A stretch of DNA of 59,858 bases from Pseudobdellovibrionaceae bacterium (lineage in GTDB: Bacteria > Bdellovibrionota > Bdellovibrionia > Bdellovibrionales > UBA1609): the NCBI GenBank assembly GCA_030591685.1, contig JAUVAX010000013.1, positions 1-59,858 of the forward strand, in the 5' to 3' direction. Both the position numbers and the translations under genes were made by a program. Below, piece by piece: positions 45,315 to 53,748 of the stretch (positions are counted from its first letter, which is position 1; each line of letters starts with the position of its first letter). The notes beneath the pieces were generated by a model, which was not told where the DNA came from, did no database searches, and saw only the letters and a list, made by a program, of their open reading frames with translations.

Positions 45315-46511
45315 GTGGACTATAGAACATTAGACTTATTTAATCCCACAGAAGAGCATAAAATGCTCAGACAGATGGTGAGGGACTTTGTAGTGGCCGA
45401 GGTAGAGCCTCAGGCACTCGAATACGACAGGAAAGAGCAATTCAACAAGACTTTATTTAGAAAACTAGGCGAGCTCGGTTTACTAGGCATTACTGTGGAT
45501 GAACAGTACGGTGGTTCTGGGATGGACGCCACAGCGGCGTGCATTGTACATGAAGAACTCTCGGCCTCTGACCCGGGGTTTGCGCTGGCCTATTTGGCTC
45601 ACTCAATGTTGTGTGTAAATAGTTTATCGGTGAACGGTAGTGAAGAGCAAAAAAGAAAGTACCTGCCTAACCTTTGCACGGGAGAGTTTATTGGGTGCAT
45701 GGCCTTAAGTGAGCCACATGTGGGGACCGATGTTTTTGGAATGAAAACCACTGCTGAAAAACAAAGCGATCTGTATAATATTAACGGTCAGAAGATGTGG
45801 ATCACTAATGGTGTCATTGATGAGGCCGGTACACCGGCAGATTTAGTTTGGGTGTATGCCGTTACTGGTAAAAATGAGCAGGGCAGATCCCTGTTATCCA
45901 CATTTATTGTGGATAAATCCCATGCTGGATATAGCGTTGGTCAAAAGATCAAGGACAAGGCCGGTATGCGTGGATCTAATACTGCAGAGTTGGTTTTTAA
46001 AGACTGTAAGGTCTCAAAAGAGCAAATGATAGGCAAGGAGGGTGATTCGGTTCACCATTTAATGCAGGGCCTAGAGATTGAGCGATTAACTTTGGCTGCG
46101 ATGAGCATAGGTATTGCTCGGCGAAGTTTACAGGTTATGACAAAATACGCTCAAGAAAGAGAGTCTTTTGGACGATCGATTAATAAATTTGGGCAAATCC
46201 AAAAATATATAGCAGAGAGTTATGCTCAATACATGTCGGCTAAAACTTATGTTTATGATGTTTCTCGAAAAATAAATATTTTAAAAACAGGCCAACGCTT
46301 AGACACTGACGGGGCTAAATTACTCGCTACCACTATGGGTAAAACTGTAGCTGACAATGCCATACAGGTTTTGGGGGGGTACGGCTATGTGGGGGAATAT
46401 GTAGTTGAAAGACTCTGGAGAGATGCTAAGCTTTTAGAAATAGGTGGGGGTACCATAGAGTCTCACCAAAAAAACATTACTAAAGATTTAAGACCAGAGC
46501 ATATTATTTAA
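45315..46511 (+). CDS. Acyl-CoA dehydrogenase, isovaleryl-CoA dehydrogenase-like
   Basis: A 398-residue flavoenzyme that oxidises acyl-CoA to enoyl-CoA and passes electrons to ETF. It has the FAD-binding CMALSEPHVGTDVFGMKTTA and MWITNG, helix G LEIERLTLAAM and RESFGRSINKFGQIQ. The C-terminal position that holds the catalytic Glu in medium-chain enzymes is Gly (EIGGGTIESH). Instead Glu256 on helix G fits the catalytic base of isovaleryl-CoA dehydrogenase. This suggests a branched-chain substrate. It starts at GTG 45315. The small PilZ gene follows 14 bp later. Confidence 0.92.
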   Translation: MDYRTLDLFNPTEEHKMLRQMVRDFVVAEVEPQALEYDRKEQFNKTLFRKLGELGLLGITVDEQYGGSGMDATAACIVHEELSASDPGFALAYLAHSMLCVNSLSVNGSEEQKRKYLPNLCTGEFIGCMALSEPHVGTDVFGMKTTAEKQSDLYNINGQKMWITNGVIDEAGTPADLVWVYAVTGKNEQGRSLLSTFIVDKSHAGYSVGQKIKDKAGMRGSNTAELVFKDCKVSKEQMIGKEGDSVHHLMQGLEIERLTLAAMSIGIARRSLQVMTKYAQERESFGRSINKFGQIQKYIAESYAQYMSAKTYVYDVSRKINILKTGQRLDTDGAKLLATTMGKTVADNAIQVLGGYGYVGEYVVERLWRDAKLLEIGGGTIESHQKNITKDLRPEHII

Positions 46512-46525
46512 ATAAGGAGATGGTT

Positions 46526-46987
46526 ATGTCTATAGGTGACGACAATTTGTTTGATGAACTTAAAAGAACACTCGACCTAGAGGACAGTGATTTAGACACA
46601 GAGTCAGAAAAAGAGGACGAAGAAGTCGTTTTAGATTTTAGTAATTTAAATGTATCCACTAAGCTTTTAGAAAGGCGTGGGAACGACCGTTATAATTACA
46701 ATGACCCCGTGATTTTGAGTGATGAATTTTCAAAAAATCACTTTAAATTTAATGCAATGAATATTAGCCGTAACGGCATATGCTTAATGGCCACTAGAGG
46801 AAAGTTTTTTCTAATGTCCAAGCACAAGATTACACTTGTTGATGAGAACGATGAAACTATTGGCACTTTTTCTGGTAAAATTGTACGCTTAATAAACGAT
46901 AAAGAAACGAACTACCAAATACTGGGTATTTCAATAACCGAAAGGTCCCCAGAGGCCGCTGCCTTTATCAAATCAATGCTCAAGTAA
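46526..46987 (+). CDS. PilZ-domain protein (probable c-di-GMP receptor)
   Basis: A 153-residue protein; I start at ATG 46526 because AAGGAG at 46514-46519 is 6 bp away, whereas the in-frame ATG 46520 abuts it. An acidic 40-residue N-terminus precedes the PilZ domain with the c-di-GMP-binding pair RRGNDR (about 50-55) and NISRNGI (about 80-86, the D/NxSxxG motif), followed by beta strands. Proteins of this kind bind cyclic di-GMP and control motility or surface behaviour. Co-directional and close to the acyl-CoA dehydrogenase gene; convergent with arfB. Confidence 0.87.
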   Translation: MSIGDDNLFDELKRTLDLEDSDLDTESEKEDEEVVLDFSNLNVSTKLLERRGNDRYNYNDPVILSDEFSKNHFKFNAMNISRNGICLMATRGKFFLMSKHKITLVDENDETIGTFSGKIVRLINDKETNYQILGISITERSPEAAAFIKSMLK

Positions 46988-47009
46988 GTCGTATTTTGTA
47001 CGTAGTCCC

Positions 47010-47408
47010 TTAGACCTTTTGACGAGATTTTTTTTTGTCACTATGGGCTTTTTTTTGTTGAAGTCGCTTTTCGACAGAGGATTTAGTAGGCCTTGTTGGC
47101 CTTCTTTTTTTAGGAGGGCGCAAGACCGAGTTCACCATTTTGTGGAGTTTCTCTGTGCAGTCGGTAGTGTTTCTGGCCTGTGAGCGAAAGCGCTGACTTG
47201 TGATCTGTAGAGTGCCGTCTAATTGAATTCTAGAAGTAAATTTATGAATAAAACGCTCTTTAACCGCTTTTGATAGAGACGTTGATTTATTAACGTCCCA
47301 AATTAATGAGACCTTAGTGTTTGTTTTATTGACCTTTTGCCCGCCAGGGCCAGATGATTTAGAGTAAAAAAAGTGCAGTTCGCTGATGGGGATTTTTATT
47401 TCACTCAA
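47010..47408 (-). CDS. arfB: Alternative ribosome-rescue factor ArfB
   Basis: A 132-residue protein of the class I release factor-like group. The catalytic GGQ (22-24) lies in SGPGGQKVNKTNTKVSL, and a Lys/Arg-rich C-terminal tail (from about 95) ends DKKKSRQ, as needed for mRNA-channel binding. It hydrolyses peptidyl-tRNA on stalled ribosomes. No codon-recognition domain is present, which separates it from RF1/RF2. Length fits (about 140 usual). It lies 22 bp from the convergent PilZ gene. Confidence 0.93.
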   Translation of the reverse strand: MSEIKIPISELHFFYSKSSGPGGQKVNKTNTKVSLIWDVNKSTSLSKAVKERFIHKFTSRIQLDGTLQITSQRFRSQARNTTDCTEKLHKMVNSVLRPPKKRRPTRPTKSSVEKRLQQKKAHSDKKKSRQKV

Positions 47409-47439
47409 AATTTACCCCACTTATGTTTAATAAAAAATA

Positions 47440-48225
47440 CTATATAATTTCGCCATCTTTGACGGTTTGTTTAGGAAGTATTACCGTGTGGGGTTTTACA
47501 AGAGCCTTCTCCCCAATGGTCACCCCACCCATTATACTAGCTTTCAGGCCAATATTGGCGCCTTTTTTTATGACAACAGGGGATATAATTAAAACCCCCT
47601 TTTGACCATAGTGTGCAAAAATATGTGCCGAGCCACCGATGGTGACATAGTCCTCTAAAGTAATCAGTGCTGGGTCTGAAATGTTCGTTGTATTAATCAC
47701 AACACCCTTGCCGATTTTCATACCCATCATTCTGTAAAAAAGGATGTTTAAAGGCGTGGGTGTAACAAACTCTAGAAAGGAGTAGCGTACAATATACGTG
47801 AGTGCATTATGAACGTACCAAGGTATGGCGGGGAGTGAAAACCAAATCCCCCTCCAAGGTTTCACCCTGAAGGGCATTAAAAAATTCATAGTTGGAGCTA
47901 TAAAAATTAAACTCACTCCAAATAAAAAATAACCCATAGAGAGTGAAAGACCAAGGGCTACATAATGAAAGACCTCGGGCCAAGCACTTGTAAAAGAGTT
48001 AACTGTAGTGAATAAGTAAATGCCAGGGACGGTGGCAAGCCCTAAAGAAAAGGTACAAATAAGAATAACAGGGGATAAAAGTATCCCAAAAGAAAGAGTT
48101 CTAAAGCGCCTTAAAAAAGTTTCAATAAGGCCGTATAAGCCAGGGATGTCAGAAGTGATTCGTTCACGGTTAAATTTTTTATTTGATTTTTGAGTTTCAA
48201 GGTCATCCACTTTCTTAAGTGCCAC
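47440..48225 (-). CDS. Hexapeptide-repeat acyltransferase with membrane segment
   Basis: A 261-residue protein. About residues 35-135 contain three hydrophobic helices (LLSPVILICTFSLGLATVPG; VALGLSLSMGYFLFGVSLIF; a third nearby). The C-terminal 110 residues form a left-handed beta-helix with hexapeptide units (MKIGKGVVINTTNI, LITLEDYVTIGGSAHIF, VVIKKGANIGLKASIMGGVT). This fold transfers acyl groups, and the combination resembles the acetyltransferase part of large NRPS-like and colanic-acid-type proteins. The acceptor is unknown. It sits with a glycosyltransferase and speE, so envelope polysaccharide or lipid modification is plausible. Confidence 0.8.
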   Translation of the reverse strand: MALKKVDDLETQKSNKKFNRERITSDIPGLYGLIETFLRRFRTLSFGILLSPVILICTFSLGLATVPGIYLFTTVNSFTSAWPEVFHYVALGLSLSMGYFLFGVSLIFIAPTMNFLMPFRVKPWRGIWFSLPAIPWYVHNALTYIVRYSFLEFVTPTPLNILFYRMMGMKIGKGVVINTTNISDPALITLEDYVTIGGSAHIFAHYGQKGVLIISPVVIKKGANIGLKASIMGGVTIGEKALVKPHTVILPKQTVKDGEII

Positions 48226-48335
48226 GGCAGGCTCCTTTTTACTGTTAGTACTTAATTATAATATATTTTTAAGCTGAGGTCATAACACGTAAAGCCCTAA
48301 GTCTAGGACTTACCAGAGTATAAAAGTAAGGGGGC

Positions 48336-49163
48336 TTAAGTTGAGTAGTGATTTAGAAGGTTCTTGGCCCATAGGAGCCGCTCAGGGTTGTGATATTTCT
48401 CATACCCAAGTGAAAGGATTTTGAGTTTGATTACGATCTCTGATTTAGCTTGAGTGCATCGTTGGTTTTTTAGCGACTTATTTTGGATTAGTTTATGTAG
48501 AGCTTGGACCCTCCAGTAATCAAGGTCTCTCAGGTTTGAAAGTTGGTCAATGGCTCCGGCATGTTTTTTTATAAGTGGCTTATTAACAAGCCCGACATTT
48601 TCTAAAATGCAAACTCTCAGCCAGAGTTCGTAATCTTCGCAAGCCGGGTAACTTTCGTCAAATCCGTTTAGAGATTTTAAAAATTGTGTATTAATGAGTA
48701 CGGTAGAGGGGCCAATAACACACCTTTGAGTCGCTCGTAAAAAGAGATCCCCTGAATTTTTTAAATATTTTTTGTGAACAGGGACAGGGGTGTTATTTCT
48801 AAACCAGAGTTCTTCAGTGTGTATGACTTTAATTTGGGGGTGATCTTTAGAAAACATAATTTGCTCTTCAAGTTTAGTAGGCAGCCATTCATCGTCAGAG
48901 TCCAAAAAGGCCACCCATTTTTTATTTGAAATTTGAAGGCCCAGGTTTCGGGCCGTACTTACACCGGCATTTTTTTGATATAAAACTTTAAAAGAGCAGG
49001 GGAATGCACTTTGAGAGAGCCATTCAAAGGTGCCATCTGTAGAGCCGTCATCAACTATGATCAGTTCATAATTTTTATAAGTCTGTGATAGGACTGAGTT
49101 TATGGCGCGCTCTAATAGAGATCGCCTTTGAAAACTAGGTATAATTATTGAAACCATAGGCAA
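48336..49163 (-). CDS. Family 2 glycosyltransferase
   Basis: A 275-residue GT-A enzyme with SIIIPSFQRRSLLERAINSV, the nucleotide-binding IIVDDGSTDGTFEW and the metal-binding DSDDEWLP (DxD-like, about 95-102), then LNGFDESYPACEDYELWLR as the acceptor-side signature. It adds a sugar to an unknown acceptor, most likely in surface polysaccharide synthesis. It has no membrane helix. The gap to the acyltransferase gene is 110 bp and to speE 46 bp. Confidence 0.92.
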   Translation of the reverse strand: MPMVSIIIPSFQRRSLLERAINSVLSQTYKNYELIIVDDGSTDGTFEWLSQSAFPCSFKVLYQKNAGVSTARNLGLQISNKKWVAFLDSDDEWLPTKLEEQIMFSKDHPQIKVIHTEELWFRNNTPVPVHKKYLKNSGDLFLRATQRCVIGPSTVLINTQFLKSLNGFDESYPACEDYELWLRVCILENVGLVNKPLIKKHAGAIDQLSNLRDLDYWRVQALHKLIQNKSLKNQRCTQAKSEIVIKLKILSLGYEKYHNPERLLWAKNLLNHYST

Positions 49164-49209
49164 AATACCATGTACAACAGGGCGTACTTTTTTAAGGGTA
49201 GGGTTTAGC

Positions 49210-50100
49210 TTATTTTGTTAAAAGCCCCTCTAAATTTTTTTTCATAAACTCAGGCATGGCAAAAGCCGCTCTGTGGGTTTCTATATTATAATACCCAAAG
49301 CTCAGTTCAGACTCACTGACCCGGGCTTCGTTAAAGTCATTTATTGGGTGAAGCCCCTTTGATGCAAAAGAAAAGGACCAAAGCCCTCCGGGATAGGTGA
49401 GGTTATGAAAATTATAAAAGGTCGCAAAAGAGAACTGGCTTTTAAGAATATTTAATAAAGATCGTTGTGCAGCGACTTCATAAAATGGTGACTCCCCTTG
49501 AGAAACAACGATCCCATTTTCAGTTAATAGTTGACTTAATTCACCGTAAAACTCTTTACTAAAAAGGGGCTGAGCGGGCCCGATGGGGTCTGTTGAGTCA
49601 ACTAATATAACATCAAATTTTTGCTCCTGGTTGTCAGAAACCCACTTTACAGCATCGGCTATGATGAGTGTTAATTTGGGGTGATTAAAAACACAGGCTG
49701 TTTTTTGTATGTGTTTTTTACAGGCATCTACGACAACATTATCAATTTCAACCATGACACACTCTTCGACATTTTGGTGTCTTAATACCTCACGCGCAGT
49801 CCCTCCATCGCCGCCGCCAATGACTAAAACCCTCTTAGGGTTAGGGTGAACAAACAAGGGCACATGGGCAATCATATCGTGGTAAATAAACTCATCTCGC
49901 TCAGACACCATGGCAAGGCCATCATTAAATAGCATCTTGCCGTGTCCGTAAGTTTCGATCACATCTACAGTTTGAAAATCACTTTTTTTAGAAAAAAGAG
50001 ACTCTTTTATGCGATACCTCATGCCGTAGAAGCCTCTGAGTTTTTCTTCAAACCAAGTTTCATTGGATTTATCGAGGGGGAGTTCGTAATTTTTGCTCAC
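49210..50100 (-). CDS. speE: Spermidine synthase
   Basis: A 296-residue aminopropyltransferase that makes spermidine from putrescine and decarboxylated AdoMet. The AdoMet fold shows VLVIGGGDGGTAREVLRH and VEIDNVVVD, and the catalytic/polyamine loop is DVILVDSTDPIGPAQPLF. I start at GTG 50100: AAGGAA lies 7 bp upstream and MSKNYELPLDK fits the family start. The frame is open up to 50208 but that part overlaps the AdoMet decarboxylase gene in another frame. The gap to that gene is 10 bp, so the two pathway genes form an operon. Confidence 0.95.
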   Translation of the reverse strand: MSKNYELPLDKSNETWFEEKLRGFYGMRYRIKESLFSKKSDFQTVDVIETYGHGKMLFNDGLAMVSERDEFIYHDMIAHVPLFVHPNPKRVLVIGGGDGGTAREVLRHQNVEECVMVEIDNVVVDACKKHIQKTACVFNHPKLTLIIADAVKWVSDNQEQKFDVILVDSTDPIGPAQPLFSKEFYGELSQLLTENGIVVSQGESPFYEVAAQRSLLNILKSQFSFATFYNFHNLTYPGGLWSFSFASKGLHPINDFNEARVSESELSFGYYNIETHRAAFAMPEFMKKNLEGLLTK

Positions 50101-50110
50101 TGTAGTTTCC

Positions 50111-51064
50111 TTATAATTGTTTAGCTGTTTTTGAATTTTTAATATTGAGAGATCTAAGGGCCTCACCGTTTGACTGCTTAAAGTGGCAATGGTTGACGGT
50201 GTAGCCACAGCTTAAATTGACCTTTGTGGCCTCTTTTAAGTCAAAGCCTGGGACATCTATAAACTCTTGAGCGCAGGCTCTAAAAATAACAACATCAAAA
50301 GATTTTGGTTTAAAAATATCTACTATTTTTTTAAGTACTGGGGAGTAGTTTTGATCAATTTTTGTGTTGGTCTCAAAGCTTACATAAGAGCTGCTGTCTT
50401 GAGGGGTTACGTGCACTGTATAGTAGTCACGGCCCTTAACAGCATTTAACGAGTACCCACAGGGGTCAAAAACATGATCATCAATAATAAACCCAGGTAA
50501 AACTTCACTAAACTCTAAGGCCTTTTGTATTTGCTGAGTTGAGCACAGGGGTTGATTAAAAATTTTTCGGGCCTCGCCCTGTAAACCATACATTAGTATT
50601 TCTAAAGTCACATCTTCAGGAGGAGGGGAGTAGGGTTTATTGGAGTGAAACAGATAAAGGTGGTGAGCCTCTTCTTCACCAAAACAATAGGTGTCGCCAG
50701 AGATATAGGTCTCTAATAATTTTACATCGTCGAAAAAATGAGTTTTTTGTTTTTCGGGGAAGTACTCGTTTTTTCGCTCATAGGTTAAAAACTCAACGGA
50801 GTCTTTGCCTAACTGATCTAAGCAGTGAGCCACGGCTGATGCCAAAGTGGTCTCACCACAGGTGATCATAGTGAATCGATGATCCCAGACAAATAAACTC
50901 GACTCAGATAACAAATATAAATCACATTGCGAGGATGAAATTTTTGATAGTATTTGCGCCTTCGAAGCTTTAACAACGCCAGCCCAAAACTCTGGCCCCA
51001 GGCTTCGCAAATTTACACCTGAGACAACGACTTCTACTTTTTTCTCTGAACCTTCAAAATTCAA
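50111..51064 (-). CDS. speD: S-adenosylmethionine decarboxylase, eukaryotic (AMD1-like) type
   Basis: A 317-residue pyruvoyl enzyme making decarboxylated AdoMet, the aminopropyl donor for SpeE. It matches the eukaryotic proenzyme and not bacterial SpeD. Numbered from TTG 51064, NFEGSEK carries E4 and E7 (human E8, E11). LLSESSLFV contains the self-cleavage site E54-S55 (human E67-S68), and C69 in TCGETT matches human C82. DPCGYSLNA and VHVTPQ hold the Ser and His needed for processing, and SYVSFETN follows. TTG 51064 (AAAGGAAG upstream) gives the homologous N-terminus. An in-frame TTG 51148 would add 28 hydrophobic residues. A bacterial protein of this class is rare. Confidence 0.9.
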   Translation of the reverse strand: MNFEGSEKKVEVVVSGVNLRSLGPEFWAGVVKASKAQILSKISSSQCDLYLLSESSLFVWDHRFTMITCGETTLASAVAHCLDQLGKDSVEFLTYERKNEYFPEKQKTHFFDDVKLLETYISGDTYCFGEEEAHHLYLFHSNKPYSPPPEDVTLEILMYGLQGEARKIFNQPLCSTQQIQKALEFSEVLPGFIIDDHVFDPCGYSLNAVKGRDYYTVHVTPQDSSSYVSFETNTKIDQNYSPVLKKIVDIFKPKSFDVVIFRACAQEFIDVPGFDLKEATKVNLSCGYTVNHCHFKQSNGEALRSLNIKNSKTAKQL

Positions 51065-51358
51065 TGTTGGAACTTCCTTTAAAAAATGTACTCCAAATTT
51101 TTGAGTCACCTGAATGGTCTTGCTAGCTAAAAAAACAAGAAAAATCAACCACTTCCTGAGTTCAGGTGAGGTTTTTTAACGACCTACATGGAGACTCTGT
51201 AGGAGGGCACATGGGTCCGAGGGCCTGTAAATTTCAAAGCACTGGGTCAAAATAGGATTTCTCGATTTAAGTGATATAACAGGCTAAAGGTCTAGATTTA
51301 ATTAACATTTTAGAGAATATAACCGAAATACTCATAGTAATGAAAGTTGGATTTAGAT

Positions 51359-51820
51359 ATGCGCGTGTTTAAAAGGTTAGCTGTTATTGTATCTACTTTA
51401 GCAATAACATCATTTGCATCAAACCAGGCCAATCGTGAGCAAGTGCTTACGAGTGAGAGTGAGGCCTTCCATAAGCTCGGCATGAAACTTTATCAGCAGG
51501 GCTGCGGCACAGAGGTGCATTTAGGGGTCGTTACGGACCCCGCAAAGTGCTTAGCAGCAATAGTACAGCTCACCGAGGCTACCATTTTAAACCCCACCCT
51601 TGTGAGTGCCAACCTTAAGCTCTCAAAGCTTTATTACTATCAGCCTTCGCAGTTGGGCTGGGGGCTACGCTCTAAAAATAAATTAAATCGATTTAAACTA
51701 ATTAGTTATAGATATGCCATAAATGCTTTAGAGTATGCGCCTAATAATGAAGAGGCCCAAAGCATGCTAGAGCTTCATAAAACTCGTCGCCCAGCCCAGG
51801 TGCAGACGATTAAAAAATAA
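51359..51820 (+). CDS. Secreted hypothetical protein, TPR-like
   Basis: A 153-residue protein with a signal peptide at about 1-20 (RLAVIVSTLAITSFA). The remainder is helical, with repeated ILNPTLVSANLKLSKLYYY and YAINALEYAPNNEEAQSML, which look like divergent TPR units. Two cysteines (GCGTE and AKC) could pair in the periplasm. I start at ATG 51359 rather than the in-frame TTG 51347. No family recognised. Confidence 0.65.
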   Translation: MRVFKRLAVIVSTLAITSFASNQANREQVLTSESEAFHKLGMKLYQQGCGTEVHLGVVTDPAKCLAAIVQLTEATILNPTLVSANLKLSKLYYYQPSQLGWGLRSKNKLNRFKLISYRYAINALEYAPNNEEAQSMLELHKTRRPAQVQTIKK

Positions 51821-51935
51821 AAGCACAACTCACCTAAGTCCTATAGATAAATGTCTAACTTAATGAATTAAAATTGTATATCTATGCTTATTTTGACAAA
51901 ATTTTATGTATTAAACATCGCTGAGGAGCATATAT

Positions 51936-52718
51936 ATGAAAGCATTAGGGGTACTTACTTTATTCGTCATTTTATCCTTGAACGTGCAGGCCCAAGATTT
52001 AGGGTTTGACGCTCTTTCTCAAGCTGAGGTCGATGCTATTACAAAGGATTTTTCAGCTATGTTTATGCATACCTCTGTGGGGCCCGCATCGAGTTTAGGT
52101 GAGGTTTTTGGTGTAGAACTAGGGCTCTATGCAGGGCTTGTTAAAACCCCTAATATCGAGACTCTTACGACGGGTACTGATGCTATAGATCAGCTCCCTC
52201 ATTTAGGCCTACTATTTGGGATGTCCTTCCCCATGGGGATTTCTGGTGAGTTAAACTACCTCCCTTCATTTGATCAAAGTGGGACTAAGTTTAGCCTTAC
52301 AAGCTTAGGGGGTAAATGGACACTGCCCGATGATATGAACCCCTTACCAATGACTTTTGCAGTGAGAGCTTTTTATACAAAACTAAACATCGAGTTTTCG
52401 GCGCCTACAGCAGGTGGTACGGCAGCCTTTAAATTTGATAATAGCATAACAGGGTTGCAGGCTCTTATTTCTCAGAAGTTTGCTATCTTTGAACCCTATT
52501 TTGGTTTAGGCTATGTCTCTGGTAGCTTAGGGTTAGATGTGACAGGGTCCAGCACGGTACTTCCGTTTACAGTGACTCAATCGGCCTCTTCTAGCCCCTC
52601 GGCGATTCAATATTTTTTAGGGGCCGAGATGGAAGTGTTGTTTTTTGCAGTAGGTTTAGAGTTCAACCATACCTTTGACTCAGACCGTATCACTCTAAAA
52701 TCAACATTTAGGTTTTAA
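51936..52718 (+). CDS. Outer-membrane beta-barrel protein, DUF6588-like
   Basis: A 260-residue protein with signal peptide 1-19 (ending VQA). The mature N-terminus has MHTSVGPASSLGEVFGVELG, a pattern I associate with the DUF6588 group of outer-membrane proteins, and then alternating strands (PFYF-like repeats, FEPYFGLGYVSGSLGLDV) ending TLKSTFRF with a terminal Phe. It should sit in the outer membrane as a small barrel; the transported molecule, if any, is unknown. RBS GAGGAG stands 10 bp before ATG 51936. Single gene. Confidence 0.78.
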   Translation: MKALGVLTLFVILSLNVQAQDLGFDALSQAEVDAITKDFSAMFMHTSVGPASSLGEVFGVELGLYAGLVKTPNIETLTTGTDAIDQLPHLGLLFGMSFPMGISGELNYLPSFDQSGTKFSLTSLGGKWTLPDDMNPLPMTFAVRAFYTKLNIEFSAPTAGGTAAFKFDNSITGLQALISQKFAIFEPYFGLGYVSGSLGLDVTGSSTVLPFTVTQSASSSPSAIQYFLGAEMEVLFFAVGLEFNHTFDSDRITLKSTFRF

Positions 52719-52920
52719 GAAATTTTAAATGTTAATATAATTGAACCCTTCTTGATCAATGCTTTATGGGCTCAGAGCAATAGGCCTATGTTGAGAACAT
52801 AGGTTTGTCGCACAAAAAAGCCTTTTTTTTGTGTGTGAAAATAAATTTTTTAGATAAGACTTAAGAAGAACAAAAGAGCTTTTTACTATTCATGGATAGA
52901 TCTTGCGACTTTAAATGGAT

Positions 52921-53403
52921 TCACTGCTTACTTTTTTTTAACGAAGACAGCTGTCTGTGTTGCGATTGGGATTTAATAAGTTGAGCTAAAAATCGGGGTT
53001 CTCCATGGATTCGTGCAAAATCAAAACTACTGTACCCTGTTTCATTTTTTATAGCCGGATCGGCATTATGAGTAAGTAGGAGTTCTATGATCTCCTCATG
53101 CCCGTTGAGTGCTGCTCCCATTAGGGCTGTGTCTTTGTTGTGGTCTTGTGAATTGGGATCCATGCCGAGCTTGAGGTACTTTTTAACAGTAGATAGGTCA
53201 CCACTTTCAGCAGAATAAACAAAATTGGCAACATGTAAAAGAGTAAAAGTCGTTTTTTTATCGGGAAGCTCGCCTGTTGTGGTGACAAATGTAATCGACC
53301 CCTCTTCAGGTTGCCTCTCGACTAAGTGATAGGCGCTAAAAGTCAGGGCAACGGTAAAAAAAGTTAAAATTAGCATAAATTTGATTTGACGGTTTGATTT
53401 CAT
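52921..53403 (-). CDS. Ankyrin-repeat protein with N-terminal membrane anchor
   Basis: A 160-residue protein with one N-terminal hydrophobic segment (about 8-25, KFMLILTFFTVALTFSA), so either anchored or exported. Two full and one partial ankyrin repeats follow at about 55-145: SAESGDLSTVKKYLKLGMDP, NKDTALMGAALNGHEEIIEL and GYSSFDFARIHGE. Ankyrin repeats mediate protein-protein contacts. Partner unknown. Nearest genes are a convergent barrel gene and the divergent lemA remnant. Confidence 0.82.
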   Translation of the reverse strand: MKSNRQIKFMLILTFFTVALTFSAYHLVERQPEEGSITFVTTTGELPDKKTTFTLLHVANFVYSAESGDLSTVKKYLKLGMDPNSQDHNKDTALMGAALNGHEEIIELLLTHNADPAIKNETGYSSFDFARIHGEPRFLAQLIKSQSQHRQLSSLKKSKQ

Positions 53404-53748
53404 AATTACGAGCTCACCTGTTCATTAAATTAAGTATGTTATGTAGATATATCGGCTTAAGTCTTGCTGGACTAAAATATGAAACCATCTAAAAACAGCT
53501 CAATAGTGGTGTCTTAAAATGAGATATCTATGAGCTTAGATTTCTTGTTATACATATAACTAGGGGCTCAAAAGGTAATTAGAAATGGACAGGATTGGTT
53601 ATCAAGTGGAGCGCATATTTAATGCTACTCTCGCCATTAGGGTGTTCTCATTTGAATTGTCCGTGGCATGTGATTGGCTAGATTGAGACACCTTCTTGCT
53701 ATTAGCAATATAATCCTCTAACCTTTCATACAGAGTGGAGAAGAAAAA
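53404..53748. other. 345-bp intergenic region with a palindromic promoter site
   Basis: No gene of credible length. AT-rich, with small frames only (the longest, near 53585, gives about 32 residues without any ribosome site). Its right end holds the palindrome and TATAAT listed separately. Confidence 0.6.
53696..53714 (+). promoter_or_regulatory. Candidate promoter with overlapping palindrome, lemA
   Basis: The exact palindrome TTGCTATTAGCAA (53696-53708) is directly followed by a consensus TATAAT (53709-53714), about 35 bp before the lemA start. A protein bound to the palindrome would block the -35/spacer. No consensus -35 is visible at 17 bp. Confidence 0.4.

Noticed and set aside
52810-52834. 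CACAAAAAA/TTTTTTGTG hairpin between the barrel gene and the ankyrin gene
   Set aside because: Almost entirely A/T, no tail beyond the stem; too weak to call a terminator.
53585-53680. Short plus-strand frame of about 32 codons
   Set aside because: No ribosome site, no conserved features, too short to support.
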